Shown here piece after piece: positions 24,601-38,300 of a DNA stretch of 64,000 nt. The DNA comes from Lasioglossum baleicum (lineage: Eukaryota; Arthropoda; Insecta; Hymenoptera; Halictidae). Numbering within the stretch: the first letter of the stretch is position 1; each line of letters opens with the position of its first letter. The position numbers and the translations under genes were made by a program. The notes beneath the pieces are model-generated. The model saw nothing but the letters and a program-made list of their open reading frames with translations. It had not been told where the DNA came from and did not search any database. Location: positions 5,952,001 to 6,016,000 of the forward strand of contig NC_134930.1 in NCBI RefSeq assembly GCF_051020765.1. Direction: 5' to 3'.

Positions 24601-27600
24601 GTATACCAGTTCGGGGACGAAACCGGTGAGTCCCATCTCGGCCTCATGGCTAAGAAGGTAGTGTATACCTGTTCGCGGACAACACCGATCAGTCCCATCT
24701 CGGCCTCATGGCTAAGAAGGTAGTGTATACCAGTTCCGGACGACACCGGTGAGTCCCATCTCGGCCTCATGGCTAAGAAGGTAGTGTATACCTGTTCGCG
24801 GACGACACCGATCAGTCCCATCTCGGCCTCATGGCTAAGGAGGTAGTGTATACCAGTTCGGGGACGAAACCGGTGAGTCCCACCTCGGCCTCATAGCTAA
24901 GAAGGTAGTGTATACCTGTTCGGGGACGAAACCGGTGAGTCCCATCTCGGCCTCATGGCTAAGAAGGTAGTGTATACCTGTTCGGGGACTACACCGATCA
25001 GTACCATCTCGGCCTCATGGCTAAGAAGGTAGTGTATACCAGTTCGCGGTCGACACCAATCAGTCCCATCTCGGCCTCATGACTAAGAAGGTAGTGTATA
25101 CCAGTTCGGGGACGAAACCGGTGAGTCCCATCTCGGCCTCATGGCTAAGAAGGTAGTGTATACCTGTTCGCGGACAACACCGATCAGTCCCATCTCGGCC
25201 TCATGGCTAAGAAGGTAGTGTATACCAGTTCCGGACGACACCGGTGAGTCCCATCTCGGCCTCATGGCTAAGAAGGTAGTGTATACCTGTTCGCGGACGA
25301 CACCGATCAGTCCCATCTCGGCCTCATGGCTAAGGAGGTAGTGTATACCAGTTCGGGGACGAAACCGGTGAGTCCCACCTCGGCCTCATAGCTAAGAAGG
25401 TAGTGTATACCTGTTCGCGGACGACACCGATCAGTCCCTTCTCGGCCTCATGGCTAAGAAGGTAGTGTATACCAGTTCGGGGACGAAACCGGTAAGTCCC
25501 ATCTCGGCCTCATGGCTAAGAAGGTAGTGTATACCTGTTCGCGGACGACACCGATCAGTCCCATCTCGGCCTCATGGCTAAGAAGGTAGTGTATACCAGT
25601 TCGGGGACGAAACCGGTGAGTCCCATCTCGGCCTCATGGCTAAGAAGGTAGTGTATACCAGTTCGGGGACGAAACCGGTGAGTCCCATCTCGGCCTCATG
25701 GCTAAGAAGGTAGTGTATACCTGTTCGCGGACGACACCGATCAGTCCCATCTCGGCCACATGGCTAAGAAGGTAGTGTATACCAGTTCGGGGACGAAACC
25801 GGTGAGTCCCATCTCGGCCTCATGGCTAAGAAGGTAGTGTATACCTGTTCGGGGACTACACCGATCAGTACCATCTCGGCCTCATGGCTAAGAAGGTAGT
25901 GTATACCAGTTCGGGGACGAAACCGGTGAGTCCCATCTCGGCCTCATGGCTAAGAAGGTAGTGTATACCAGTTCGGGGACGAAACCGGTGAGTCCCATCT
26001 CGGCCTCATGGCTAAGAAGGTAGTGTATACCTGTTCGCGGACGACACCGATCAGTCCCATCTCGGCCACATGGCTAAGAAGGTAGTGTATACCAGTTCGG
26101 GGACGAAACCGGTGAGTCCCATCTCGGCCTCATGGCTAAGAAGGTAGTGTATACCTGTTCGCGGACGACACCGATCAGTCCCATCTCGGCCTCATGGCTA
26201 AGGAGGTAGTGTATACCAGTTCTGGACGACACCGGTGAGTCCCATCTCGGCCTCATGGCTAAGAAGGTAGTGTATACCAGTTCGGGGACGAAACCGGTGT
26301 CCCATCCCGGCCTCATGGCTAAGAAGGTAGTGTATACCTGTTCGGGGACGACACCGGTGTGTCTCATCTCGACCTCATGGCTAAGAAGGTAGTGTATAGC
26401 AGTTCCGGACGACACCGGTAAGTCCCTTCTCGGCTTCATGGCTAAGAAGGTAGTGTATACCAGTTCGGGGACGAAACCGGTGAGTCCCATCTCGGCCTCA
26501 TGGCTAAGAAGGTAGTGTATACCTGTTCGCGGACGACACCGATCAGTCCCATCTCGGCCACATCGCTAAGAAGGTAGTGTATACCTGTTCGCGGACAACA
26601 CCGATCAGTCCCATCTCGGCCTCATGGCTAAGAAGGTAGTGTATACCAGTTCCGGACGACACCGGTGAGTCCCATCTCGGCCTCATGGCTAAGAAGGTAG
26701 TGTATACCTGTTCGCGGACGACACCGATCAGTCCCTTCTCGGCCTCATGGCTAAGAAGGTAGTGTATACCAGTTCGGGGGCGAAACCGGTGAGTCCCATC
26801 TCGGCCTCATGGCTAAGAAGGTAGTGTATACCTGTTCGCGGACGACACCGATCAGTCCCATCTCGGCCTCGTGGCTAAGAAGGTAGTGTATACCAGATCC
26901 GGACGACACCGGTAAGTCCCTTCTCGGCCTCATGGCTAAGAAGGTAGTGTATACCAGTTCGGGGACGAAACCGGTGAGTCCCAACTCGGCCTCATGGCTA
27001 AGATGGTAGTGTATACCAGTCCCGGGGGCACCGGTAAGTCCCTTCTCGGCCTCATGGCTAAGAAGGTAGTGTATACCAGTTCGGGGACGAAACCGGTGAA
27101 TCCCATCTTGGCCTCCTGGCTAAGAAGGTAGTGTATACCTGTTCGCGGAAGACACCGATCAGTCCCATCTCGGCCTCATGGCTAAGAAGGTAGTGTATAC
27201 CAGTTCGGGGACGAAACCGGTGAGTCCCATCTCGGCCTCATGGCTAAGATGGTAGTGTATACCTGTTCGCGGACGACACCGGTAAGTCCCTTCTCGGCCT
27301 CATGGCTAAGAAGGTAGTGTATACCTGTTCGCGGACGACACCGATCAGTCCCATCTCGGCCACATGGCTAAGAAGGTAGTGTATACCTGTTCGCGGACAA
27401 CACCGATCAGTCCCATCTCTGCCTCATGGCTAAGAAGGTAGTGTATACCAGTTCCGGACGACACCGGTGAGTCCCATCTCGGCCTCATGGCTAAGAAGGT
27501 AGTGTATACCTTTTCGCGGACGACACCGATCAGTCCCTTCTCGGCCTCATGGCTAAGAAGGTAGTGTATACCAGTTCGGGGACGAAACCGGTGAGTCCCA

Positions 27601-30600
27601 TCTCGGCCTCATGGCTAAGAAGGTAGTGTATACCTGTTCGCGGACGACACCGATCAGTCCCATCTCGGCCTCATGGCTAAGAAGGTAGTGTATACCAGTT
27701 CGGGGACGAAACCGGTGAGTCCCACCTCGGCCTCATGGCTAAGAAGGTAGTGTATACCTGATCGCGGACGACACCGATCAGTCCCATCTCGGCCTCATGG
27801 CTAAGAAGGTAGTGTATACCTGTTCGCGGACAACACCGATCAGTCCCATCTCTGCCTCATGGCTAAGAAGGTAGTGTATACCAGTTCCGGACGACACCGG
27901 TGAGTCCCATCTCGGCCTCATGGCTAAGAAGGTAGTGTATACCTGTTCGCGGACGACACCGATCAGTCCCTTCTCGGCCGCATGGCTAAGAAGGTAGTGT
28001 ATACCAGTTCGGGGACGAAACCGGTGAGTCCCACCTCGGCCTCATAGCTAAGAAGGTAGTGTATACCTGTTCGCGGACGACACCGATCAGTCCCATCTCG
28101 GCCTCATGGCTAAGAAGGTAGTGTATACCAGTTCCAGACGACACCGGTAAGTCCCTTCTCGGCCTCATGGCTAAGGAGGTAGTGTATACCAGTTCGGGGA
28201 CGAAACCGGTGAGTCCCACCTCGGCCTCATAGCTAAGAAGGTAGTGTATACCTGTTCGCGGACGACACCGATCAGTCCCTTCTCGGCCTCATGGCTAAGA
28301 AGGTAGTGTATACCAGTTCGGGGACGAAACCGGTAAGTCCCATCTCGGCCTCATGGCTAAGAAGGTAGTGTATACCTGTTCGCGGACGACACCGATCAGT
28401 CCCATCTCGGCCTCATGGCTAAGAAGGTAGTGTATACCAGTTCGGGGACGAAACCGGTGAGTCCCATCTCGGCCTCATGGCTAAGAAGGTAGTGTATACC
28501 AGTTCGGGGACGAAACCGGTGAGTCCCATCTCGGCCTCATGGCTAAGAAGGTAGTGTATACCTGTTCGCGGACGACACCGATCAGTCCCATCTCGGCCAC
28601 ATGGCTAAGAAGGTAGTGTATACCAGTTCGGGGACGAAACCGGTGAGTCCCATCTCGGCCTCATGGCTAAGAAGGTAGTGTATACCTGTTCGGGGACTAC
28701 ACCGATCAGTACCATCTCGGCCTCATGGCTAAGAAGGTAGTGTATACCAGTTCGCGGTCGACACCAATCAGTCCCATCTCGGCCTCATGACTAAGAAGGT
28801 AGTGTATACCAGTTCGGGGACGAAACCGGTGAGTCCCATCTCGGCCTCATGGCTAAGAAGGTAGTGTATACCTGTTCGCGGACAACACCGATCAGTCCCA
28901 TCTCGGCCTCATGGCTAAGAAGGTAGTGTATACCAGTTCCGGACGACACCGGTGAGTCCCATCTCGGCCTCATGGCTAAGAAGGTAGTGTATACCTGTTC
29001 GCGGACGACACCGATCAGTCCCATCTCGGCCTCATGGCTAAGGAGGTAGTGTATACCAGTTCGGGGACGAAACCGGTGAGTCCCACCTCGGCCTCATAGC
29101 TAAGAAGGTAGTGTATACCTGTTCGGGGACGAAACCGGTGAGTCCCATCTCGGCCTCATGGCTAAGAAGGTAGTGTATACCTGTTCGGGGACTACACCGA
29201 TCAGTACCATCTCGGCCTCATGGCTAAGAAGGTAGTGTATACCAGTTCGCGGTCGACACCAATCAGTCCCATCTCGGCCTCATGACTAAGAAGGTAGTGT
29301 ATACCAGTTCGGGGACGAAACCGGTGAGTCCCATCTCGGCCTCATGGCTAAGAAGGTAGTGTATACCTGTTCGCGGACAACACCGATCAGTCCCATCTCG
29401 GCCTCATGGCTAAGAAGGTAGTGTATACCAGTTCCGGACGACACCGGTGAGTCCCATCTCGGCCTCATGGCTAAGAAGGTAGTGTATACCTGTTCGCGGA
29501 CGACACCGATCAGTCCCATCTCGGCCTCATGGCTAAGGAGGTAGTGTATACCAGTTCGGGGACGAAACCGGTGAGTCCCACCTCGGCCTCATAGCTAAGA
29601 AGGTAGTGTATACCTGTTCGCGGACGACACCGATCAGTCCCTTCTCGGCCTCATGGCTAAGAAGGTAGTGTATACCAGTTCGGGGACGAAACCGGTAAGT
29701 CCCATCTCGGCCTCATGGCTAAGAAGGTAGTGTATACCTGTTCGCGGACGACACCGATCAGTCCCATCTCGGCCTCATGGCTAAGAAGGTAGTGTATACC
29801 AGTTCGGGGACGAAACCGGTGAGTCCCATCTCGGCCTCATGGCTAAGAAGGTAGTGTATACCAGTTCGGGGACGAAACCGGTGAGTCCCATCTCGGCCTC
29901 ATGGCTAAGAAGGTAGTGTATACCTGTTCGCGGACGACACCGATCAGTCCCATCTCGGCCACATGGCTAAGAAGGTAGTGTATACCAGTTCGGGGACGAA
30001 ACCGGTGAGTCCCATCTCGGCCTCATGGCTAAGAAGGTAGTGTATACCTGTTCGGGGACTACACCGATCAGTACCATCTCGGCCTCATGGCTAAGAAGGT
30101 AGTGTATACCAGTTCGCGGTCGACACCAATCAGTCCCATCTCGGCCTCATGACTAAGAAGGTAGTGTATACCAGTTCGGGGACGAAACCGGTGAGTCCCA
30201 TCTCGGCCTCATGGCTAAGAAGGTAGTGTATACCTGTTCGCGGACAACACCGATCAGTCCCATCTCGGCCTCATGGCTAAGAAGGTAGTGTATACCAGTT
30301 CCGGACGACACCGGTGAGTCCCATCTCGGCCTCATGGCTAAGAAGGTAGTGTATACCTGTTCGCGGACGACACCGATCAGTCCCATCTCGGCCTCATGGC
30401 TAAGAAGGTAGTGTATACCAGTTCCGGACGAAACCGGTGAGTCCAACCTCGGCCTCATGGCTCAGAAGGTAGTGTATACCTGTTCGCGGACGACACCGAT
30501 CAGTCCCATCTCGGCCTCATGGCTAAGAAGGTAGTGTATACCAGTTCGGGGACGAAACCGGTGAGTCCCATCTCGGCCTCATGGCTAAGAAGGTAGTGTA

Positions 30601-33550
30601 TACCTGTTAGCGGACGACACCGATCAGTCCCATCTCGGCCTCATGGCTAAGAAGGTAGTGTATACCAGTTCCGGACGACACCGGTAAGTCCCTTCTCGGC
30701 CACATGGCTAAGAAGGTAGTGTATACCAGTTCGGGGACGAAACCGGTGAGTCCCATCTCGGCCTCATGGCTAAGAAGGTAGTGTATACCTGTTCGCGGAC
30801 GACACCGATCAGTCCCATCTCGGCCTCATGGCTAAGGAGGTAGTGTATACCAGTTCCGGACGACACCGGTGAGTCCCATCTCGGCCTCATGGCTAAGAAG
30901 GTAGTGTATACCAGTTCGGGGACGAAACCGGTGTCCCATCCCGGCTTCATGGCTAAGAAGGTAGTGTATACCAGTTCGGGGACGAAACCGGTGAGTCCCA
31001 TCTCGGCCTCATGGCTAAGAAGGTAGTGTATACCTGTTCGCGGACGACACCGATCAGTCCCATCTCGGCCACATCGCTAAGAAGGTAGTGTATACCTGTT
31101 CGCGGACAACACCGATCAGTCCCATCTCGGCCTCATGGCTAAGAAGGTAGTGTATACCAGTTCCGGACGACACCGGTGAGTCCCATCTCGGCCTCATGGC
31201 TAAGAAGGTAGTGTATACCTGTTCGCGGACGACACCGATCAGTCCCTTCTCGGCCTCATGGCTAAGAAGGTAGTGTATACCAGTTCGGGGACGAAACCGG
31301 TGAGTCCCATCTCGGCCTCATGGCTAAGAAGGTAGTGTATACCTGTTAGCGGACGACACCGATCAGTCCCATCTCGGCCTCATGGCTAAGAAGGTAGTGT
31401 ATACCAGTTCCGGACGACACCGGTAAGTCCCTTCTCGGCCACATGGCTAAGAAGGTAGTGTATACCAGTTCGGGGACGAAACCGGTGAGTCCCATCTCGG
31501 CCTCATGGCTAAGAAGGTAGTGTATACCTGTTCGCGGACGACACCGATCAGTCCCATCTCGGCCTCATGGCTAAGAAGGTAGTGTATACCAGTTCCGGAA
31601 GAAACCGGTGAGTCCAATCTCGGCCTCATGGCTAAGAAGGTAGTGTATACCTGTTCGCGGACGACACCGATCAGTTCCATCTCGGCCTCATGGCTAAGAA
31701 GGTAGTGTATACCAGTTCCGGACGACACCGGTAAGTCCCTTCTCGGCCTCATGGCTAAGAAGGTAGTGTATACCAGTTCGGGGACGAAACCGGTGAGTCC
31801 CATCTCGGCCTCATGGCTAAGAAGGTAGTGTATACCTGTTCGCGGACGACACCGATCAGTCCCATCTCGGCCTCATGGCTAAGGAGGTAGTGTATACCAG
31901 TTCCGGACGACACCGGTGAGTCCCATCTCGGCCTCATGGCTAAGAAGGTAGTGTATACCAGTTCGGGGACGAAACCGGTGTCCCATCCCGGCCTCATGGC
32001 TAAGAAGGTAGTGTATACCTGTTCGGGGACGACACCGGTGTGTCTCATCTCGACCTCATGGCTAAGAAGGTAGTGTATAGCAGTTCCGGACGACACCGGT
32101 AAGTCCCTTCTCGGCTTCATGGCTAAGAAGGTAGTGTATACCAGTTCGGGGACGAAACCGGTGAGTCCCATCTCGGCCTCATGGCTAAGAAGGTAGTGTA
32201 TACCTGTTCGCGGACGACACCGATCAGTCCCATCTCGGCCACATCGCTAAGAAGGTAGTGTATACCTGTTCGCGGACAACACCGATCAGTCCCATCTCGG
32301 CCTCATGGCTAAGAAGGTAGTGTATACCAGTTCCGGACGACACCGGTGAGTCCCATCTCGGCCTCATGGCTAAGAAGGTAGTGTATACCTGTTCGCGGAC
32401 GACACCGATCAGTCCCTTCTCGGCCTCATGGCTAAGAAGGTAGTGTATACCAGTTCGGGGGCGAAACCGGTGAGTCCCATCTCGGCCTCATGGCTAAGAA
32501 GGTAGTGTATACCTGTTCGCGGACGACACCGATCAGTCCCATCTCGGCCTCGTGGCTAAGAAGGTAGTGTATACCAGATCCGGACGACACCGGTAAGTCC
32601 CTTCTCGGCCTCATGGCTAAGAAGGTAGTGTATACCAGTTCGGGGACGAAACCGGTGAGTCCCAACTCGGCCTCATGGCTAAGATGGTAGTGTATACCAG
32701 TCCCGGGGGCACCGGTAAGTCCCTTCTCGGCCTCATGGCTAAGAAGGTAGTGTATACCAGTTCGGGGACGAAACCGGTGAATCCCATCTTGGCCTCCTGG
32801 CTAAGAAGGTAGTGTATACCTGTTCGCGGAAGACACCGATCAGTCCCATCTCGGCCTCATGGCTAAGAAGGTAGTGTATACCAGTTCGGGGACGAAACCG
32901 GTGAGTCCCATCTCGGCCTCATGGCTAAGATGGTAGTGTATACCTGTTCGCGGACGACACCGGTAAGTCCCTTCTCGGCCTCATGGCTAAGAAGGTAGTG
33001 TATACCTGTTCGCGGACGACACCGATCAGTCCCATCTCGGCCACATGGCTAAGAAGGTAGTGTATACCTGTTCGCGGACAACACCGATCAGTCCCATCTC
33101 TGCCTCATGGCTAAGAAGGTAGTGTATACCAGTTCCGGACGACACCGGTGAGTCCCATCTCGGCCTCATGGCTAAGAAGGTAGTGTATACCTGTTCGCGG
33201 ACGACACCGATCAGTCCCATCTCGGCCACATCGCTAAGAAGGTAGTGTATACCTGTTCGCGGACAACACCGATCAGTCCCATCTCGGCCTCATGGCTAAG
33301 AAGGTAGTGTATACCAGTTCCGGACGACACCGGTGAGTCCCATCTCGGCCTCATGGCTAAGAAGGTAGTGTATACCTGTTCGCGGACGACACCGATCAGT
33401 CCCTTCTCGGCCTCATGGCTAAGAAGGTAGTGTATACCAGTTCGGGGACGAAACCGGTGAGTCCCATCTCGGCCTCATGGCTAAGAAGGTAGTGTATACC
33501 TGTTAGCGGACGACACCGATCAGTCCCATCTCGGCCTCATGGCTAAGAAG
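21640..33550 (+). repeat. Roughly 12 kb supra-repeat, copy 1
   Basis: Markers from about 21.6 to 24.4 kb recur at offset 11,917 bp, and those from 24.4 to about 30.7 kb at 12,041 bp. The 124 bp difference is two monomers. From about 31.4 kb the offset is 11,302 bp, so the second copy lacks about 739 bp (12 monomers). The copy is itself composite: an internal stretch of about 4.1 kb recurs (AGTCCCGGGGGC unit at 22,939 and 27,018), and the right part is half of a 2,157 bp tandem pair. Confidence 0.82.
22899..22958 (+). repeat. 60 bp marker monomer with tail AGTCCCGGGGGC
   Basis: An odd monomer with core CCCAACTCGG and AAGATGG, and tail AGTCCCGGGGGC then ACCGGTAA, 60 bp long. It appears ten times, with tails starting near 22,939, 27,018, 32,699, 34,856, 39,059, 45,112, 48,630, 52,766, 56,158 and 60,294, and never left of 22.9 kb. 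Successive spacings are 4,079, 5,681, 2,157, 4,203, 6,053, 3,518, 4,136, 3,392 and 4,136 bp, so it works as a period marker for the right two thirds of the array. Confidence 0.92.
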
Positions 33551-35333
33551 GTAGTGTATACCAGTTCCGGACGACACCGGTAAGTCCCTTCTCGGCCACA
33601 TGGCTAAGAAGGTAGTGTATACCAGTTCGGGGACGAAACCGGTGAGTCCCATCTCGGCCTCATGGCTAAGAAGGTAGTGTATACCTGTTCGCGGACGACA
33701 CCGATCAGTCCCATCTCGGCCTCATGGCTAAGAAGGTAGTGTATACCAGTTCCGGAAGAAACCGGTGAGTCCAATCTCGGCCTCATGGCTAAGAAGGTAG
33801 TGTATACCTGTTCGCGGACGACACCGATCAGTTCCATCTCGGCCTCATGGCTAAGAAGGTAGTGTATACCAGTTCCGGACGACACCGGTAAGTCCCTTCT
33901 CGGCCTCATGGCTAAGAAGGTAGTGTATACCAGTTCGGGGACGAAACCGGTGAGTCCCATCTCGGCCTCATGGCTAAGAAGGTAGTGTATACCTGTTCGC
34001 GGACGACACCGATCAGTCCCATCTCGGCCTCATGGCTAAGGAGGTAGTGTATACCAGTTCCGGACGACACCGGTGAGTCCCATCTCGGCCTCATGGCTAA
34101 GAAGGTAGTGTATACCAGTTCGGGGACGAAACCGGTGTCCCATCCCGGCCTCATGGCTAAGAAGGTAGTGTATACCTGTTCGGGGACGACACCGGTGTGT
34201 CTCATCTCGACCTCATGGCTAAGAAGGTAGTGTATAGCAGTTCCGGACGACACCGGTAAGTCCCTTCTCGGCTTCATGGCTAAGAAGGTAGTGTATACCA
34301 GTTCGGGGACGAAACCGGTGAGTCCCATCTCGGCCTCATGGCTAAGAAGGTAGTGTATACCTGTTCGCGGACGACACCGATCAGTCCCATCTCGGCCACA
34401 TCGCTAAGAAGGTAGTGTATACCTGTTCGCGGACAACACCGATCAGTCCCATCTCGGCCTCATGGCTAAGAAGGTAGTGTATACCAGTTCCGGACGACAC
34501 CGGTGAGTCCCATCTCGGCCTCATGGCTAAGAAGGTAGTGTATACCTGTTCGCGGACGACACCGATCAGTCCCTTCTCGGCCTCATGGCTAAGAAGGTAG
34601 TGTATACCAGTTCGGGGGCGAAACCGGTGAGTCCCATCTCGGCCTCATGGCTAAGAAGGTAGTGTATACCTGTTCGCGGACGACACCGATCAGTCCCATC
34701 TCGGCCTCGTGGCTAAGAAGGTAGTGTATACCAGATCCGGACGACACCGGTAAGTCCCTTCTCGGCCTCATGGCTAAGAAGGTAGTGTATACCAGTTCGG
34801 GGACGAAACCGGTGAGTCCCAACTGGGCCTCATGGCTAAGATGGTAGTGTATACCAGTCCCGGGGGCACCGGTAAGTCCCTTCTCGGCCTCATGGCTAAG
34901 AAGGTAGTGTATACCAGTTCGGGGACGAAACCGGTGAATCCCATCTTGGCCTCCTGGCTAAGAAGGTAGTGTATACCTGTTCGCGGAAGACACCGATCAG
35001 TCCCATCTCGGCCTCATGGCTAAGAAGGTAGTGTATACCAGTTCGGGGACGAAACCGGTGAGTCCCATCTCGGCCTCATGGCTAAGATGGTAGTGTATAC
35101 CTGTTCGCGGACGACACCGGTAAGTCCCTTCTCGGCCTCATGGCTAAGAAGGTAGTGTATACCTGTTCGCGGACGACACCGATCAGTCCCATCTCGGCCA
35201 CATGGCTAAGAAGGTAGTGTATACCTGTTCGCGGACAACACCGATCAGTCCCATCTCTGCCTCATGGCTAAGAAGGTAGTGTATACCAGTTCCGGACGAC
35301 ACCGGTGAGTCCCATCTCGGCCTCATGGCTAAG
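31020..35333 (+). repeat. 2,157 bp (35-monomer) tandem pair
   Basis: About 31,020-33,176 and 33,177-35,333 correspond at exactly 2,157 bp. Markers are the CACATCGCTAAG units (near 31,071 and 33,228; 32,241 and 34,398), CTGTTAGCGG, CCGGAAGAAACC, GGTGTCCC with CATCCCGG (31,980 and 34,137) and AGTCCCGGGGGC (32,699 and 34,856). At the right end, copy 1 has CTGTTCGCGG followed by CACATCGCT, where copy 2 has CCTTTTCGCGG; that marks the exchange point. Confidence 0.85.
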
Positions 35334-38300
35334 AAGGTAGTGTATACCTTTTCGCGGACGACACCGATCAGTCCCTTCTCGGCCTCATGGCTAAGAAGGT
35401 AGTGTATACCAGTTCGGGGACGAAACCGGTGAGTCCCATCTCGGCCTCATGGCTAAGAAGGTAGTGTATACCTGTTCGCGGACGACACCGATCAGTCCCA
35501 TCTCGGCCTCATGGCTAAGAAGGTAGTGTATACCAGTTCGGGGACGAAACCGGTGAGTCCCACCTCGGCCTCATGGCTAAGAAGGTAGTGTATACCTGAT
35601 CGCGGACGACACCGATCAGTCCCATCTCGGCCTCATGGCTAAGAAGGTAGTGTATACCTGTTCGCGGACAACACCGATCAGTCCCATCTCTGCCTCATGG
35701 CTAAGAAGGTAGTGTATACCAGTTCCGGACGACACCGGTGAGTCCCATCTCGGCCTCATGGCTAAGAAGGTAGTGTATACCTGTTCGCGGACGACACCGA
35801 TCAGTCCCTTCTCGGCCGCATGGCTAAGAAGGTAGTGTATACCAGTTCGGGGACGAAACCGGTGAGTCCCACCTCGGCCTCATAGCTAAGAAGGTAGTGT
35901 ATACCTGTTCGCGGACGACACCGATCAGTCCCATCTCGGCCTCATGGCTAAGAAGGTAGTGTATACCAGTTCCAGACGACACCGGTAAGTCCCTTCTCGG
36001 CCTCATGGCTAAGGAGGTAGTGTATACCAGTTCGGGGACGAAACCGGTGAGTCCCACCTCGGCCTCATAGCTAAGAAGGTAGTGTATACCTGTTCGCGGA
36101 CGACACCGATCAGTCCCTTCTCGGCCTCATGGCTAAGAAGGTAGTGTATACCAGTTCGGGGACGAAACCGGTAAGTCCCATCTCGGCCTCATGGCTAAGA
36201 AGGTAGTGTATACCTGTTCGCGGACGACACCGATCAGTCCCATCTCGGCCTCATGGCTAAGAAGGTAGTGTATACCAGTTCGGGGACGAAACCGGTGAGT
36301 CCCATCTCGGCCTCATGGCTAAGAAGGTAGTGTATACCAGTTCGGGGACGAAACCGGTGAGTCCCATCTCGGCCTCATGGCTAAGAAGGTAGTGTATACC
36401 TGTTCGCGGACGACACCGATCAGTCCCATCTCGGCCACATGGCTAAGAAGGTAGTGTATACCAGTTCGGGGACGAAACCGGTGAGTCCCATCTCGGCCTC
36501 ATGGCTAAGAAGGTAGTGTATACCTGTTCGGGGACTACACCGATCAGTACCATCTCGGCCTCATGGCTAAGAAGGTAGTGTATACCAGTTCGCGGTCGAC
36601 ACCAATCAGTCCCATCTCGGCCTCATGACTAAGAAGGTAGTGTATACCAGTTCGGGGACGAAACCGGTGAGTCCCATCTCGGCCTCATGGCTAAGAAGGT
36701 AGTGTATACCTGTTCGCGGACAACACCGATCAGTCCCATCTCGGCCTCATGGCTAAGAAGGTAGTGTATACCAGTTCCGGACGACACCGGTGAGTCCCAT
36801 CTCGGCCTCATGGCTAAGAAGGTAGTGTATACCTGTTCGCGGACGACACCGATCAGTCCCATCTCGGCCTCATGGCTAAGGAGGTAGTGTATACCAGTTC
36901 GGGGACGAAACCGGTGAGTCCCACCTCGGCCTCATAGCTAAGAAGGTAGTGTATACCTGTTCGGGGACGAAACCGGTGAGTCCCATCTCGGCCTCATGGC
37001 TAAGAAGGTAGTGTATACCTGTTCGGGGACTACACCGATCAGTACCATCTCGGCCTCATGGCTAAGAAGGTAGTGTATACCAGTTCGCGGTCGACACCAA
37101 TCAGTCCCATCTCGGCCTCATGACTAAGAAGGTAGTGTATACCAGTTCGGGGACGAAACCGGTGAGTCCCATCTCGGCCTCATGGCTAAGAAGGTAGTGT
37201 ATACCTGTTCGCGGACAACACCGATCAGTCCCATCTCGGCCTCATGGCTAAGAAGGTAGTGTATACCAGTTCCGGACGACACCGGTGAGTCCCATCTCGG
37301 CCTCATGGCTAAGAAGGTAGTGTATACCTGTTCGCGGACGACACCGATCAGTCCCATCTCGGCCTCATGGCTAAGGAGGTAGTGTATACCAGTTCGGGGA
37401 CGAAACCGGTGAGTCCCACCTCGGCCTCATAGCTAAGAAGGTAGTGTATACCTGTTCGCGGACGACACCGATCAGTCCCTTCTCGGCCTCATGGCTAAGA
37501 AGGTAGTGTATACCAGTTCGGGGACGAAACCGGTAAGTCCCATCTCGGCCTCATGGCTAAGAAGGTAGTGTATACCTGTTCGCGGACGACACCGATCAGT
37601 CCCATCTCGGCCTCATGGCTAAGAAGGTAGTGTATACCAGTTCGGGGACGAAACCGGTGAGTCCCATCTCGGCCTCATGGCTAAGAAGGTAGTGTATACC
37701 AGTTCGGGGACGAAACCGGTGAGTCCCATCTCGGCCTCATGGCTAAGAAGGTAGTGTATACCTGTTCGCGGACGACACCGATCAGTCCCATCTCGGCCAC
37801 ATGGCTAAGAAGGTAGTGTATACCAGTTCGGGGACGAAACCGGTGAGTCCCATCTCGGCCTCATGGCTAAGAAGGTAGTGTATACCTGTTCGGGGACTAC
37901 ACCGATCAGTACCATCTCGGCCTCATGGCTAAGAAGGTAGTGTATACCAGTTCGGGGACGAAACCGGTGAGTCCCATCTCGGCCTCATGGCTAAGAAGGT
38001 AGTGTATACCAGTTCGGGGACGAAACCGGTGAGTCCCATCTCGGCCTCATGGCTAAGAAGGTAGTGTATACCTGTTCGCGGACGACACCGATCAGTCCCA
38101 TCTCGGCCACATGGCTAAGAAGGTAGTGTATACCAGTTCGGGGACGAAACCGGTGAGTCCCATCTCGGCCTCATGGCTAAGAAGGTAGTGTATACCTGTT
38201 CGCGGACGACACCGATCAGTCCCATCTCGGCCTCATGGCTAAGGAGGTAGTGTATACCAGTTCCGGACGACACCGGTGAGTCCCATCTCGGCCTCATGGC

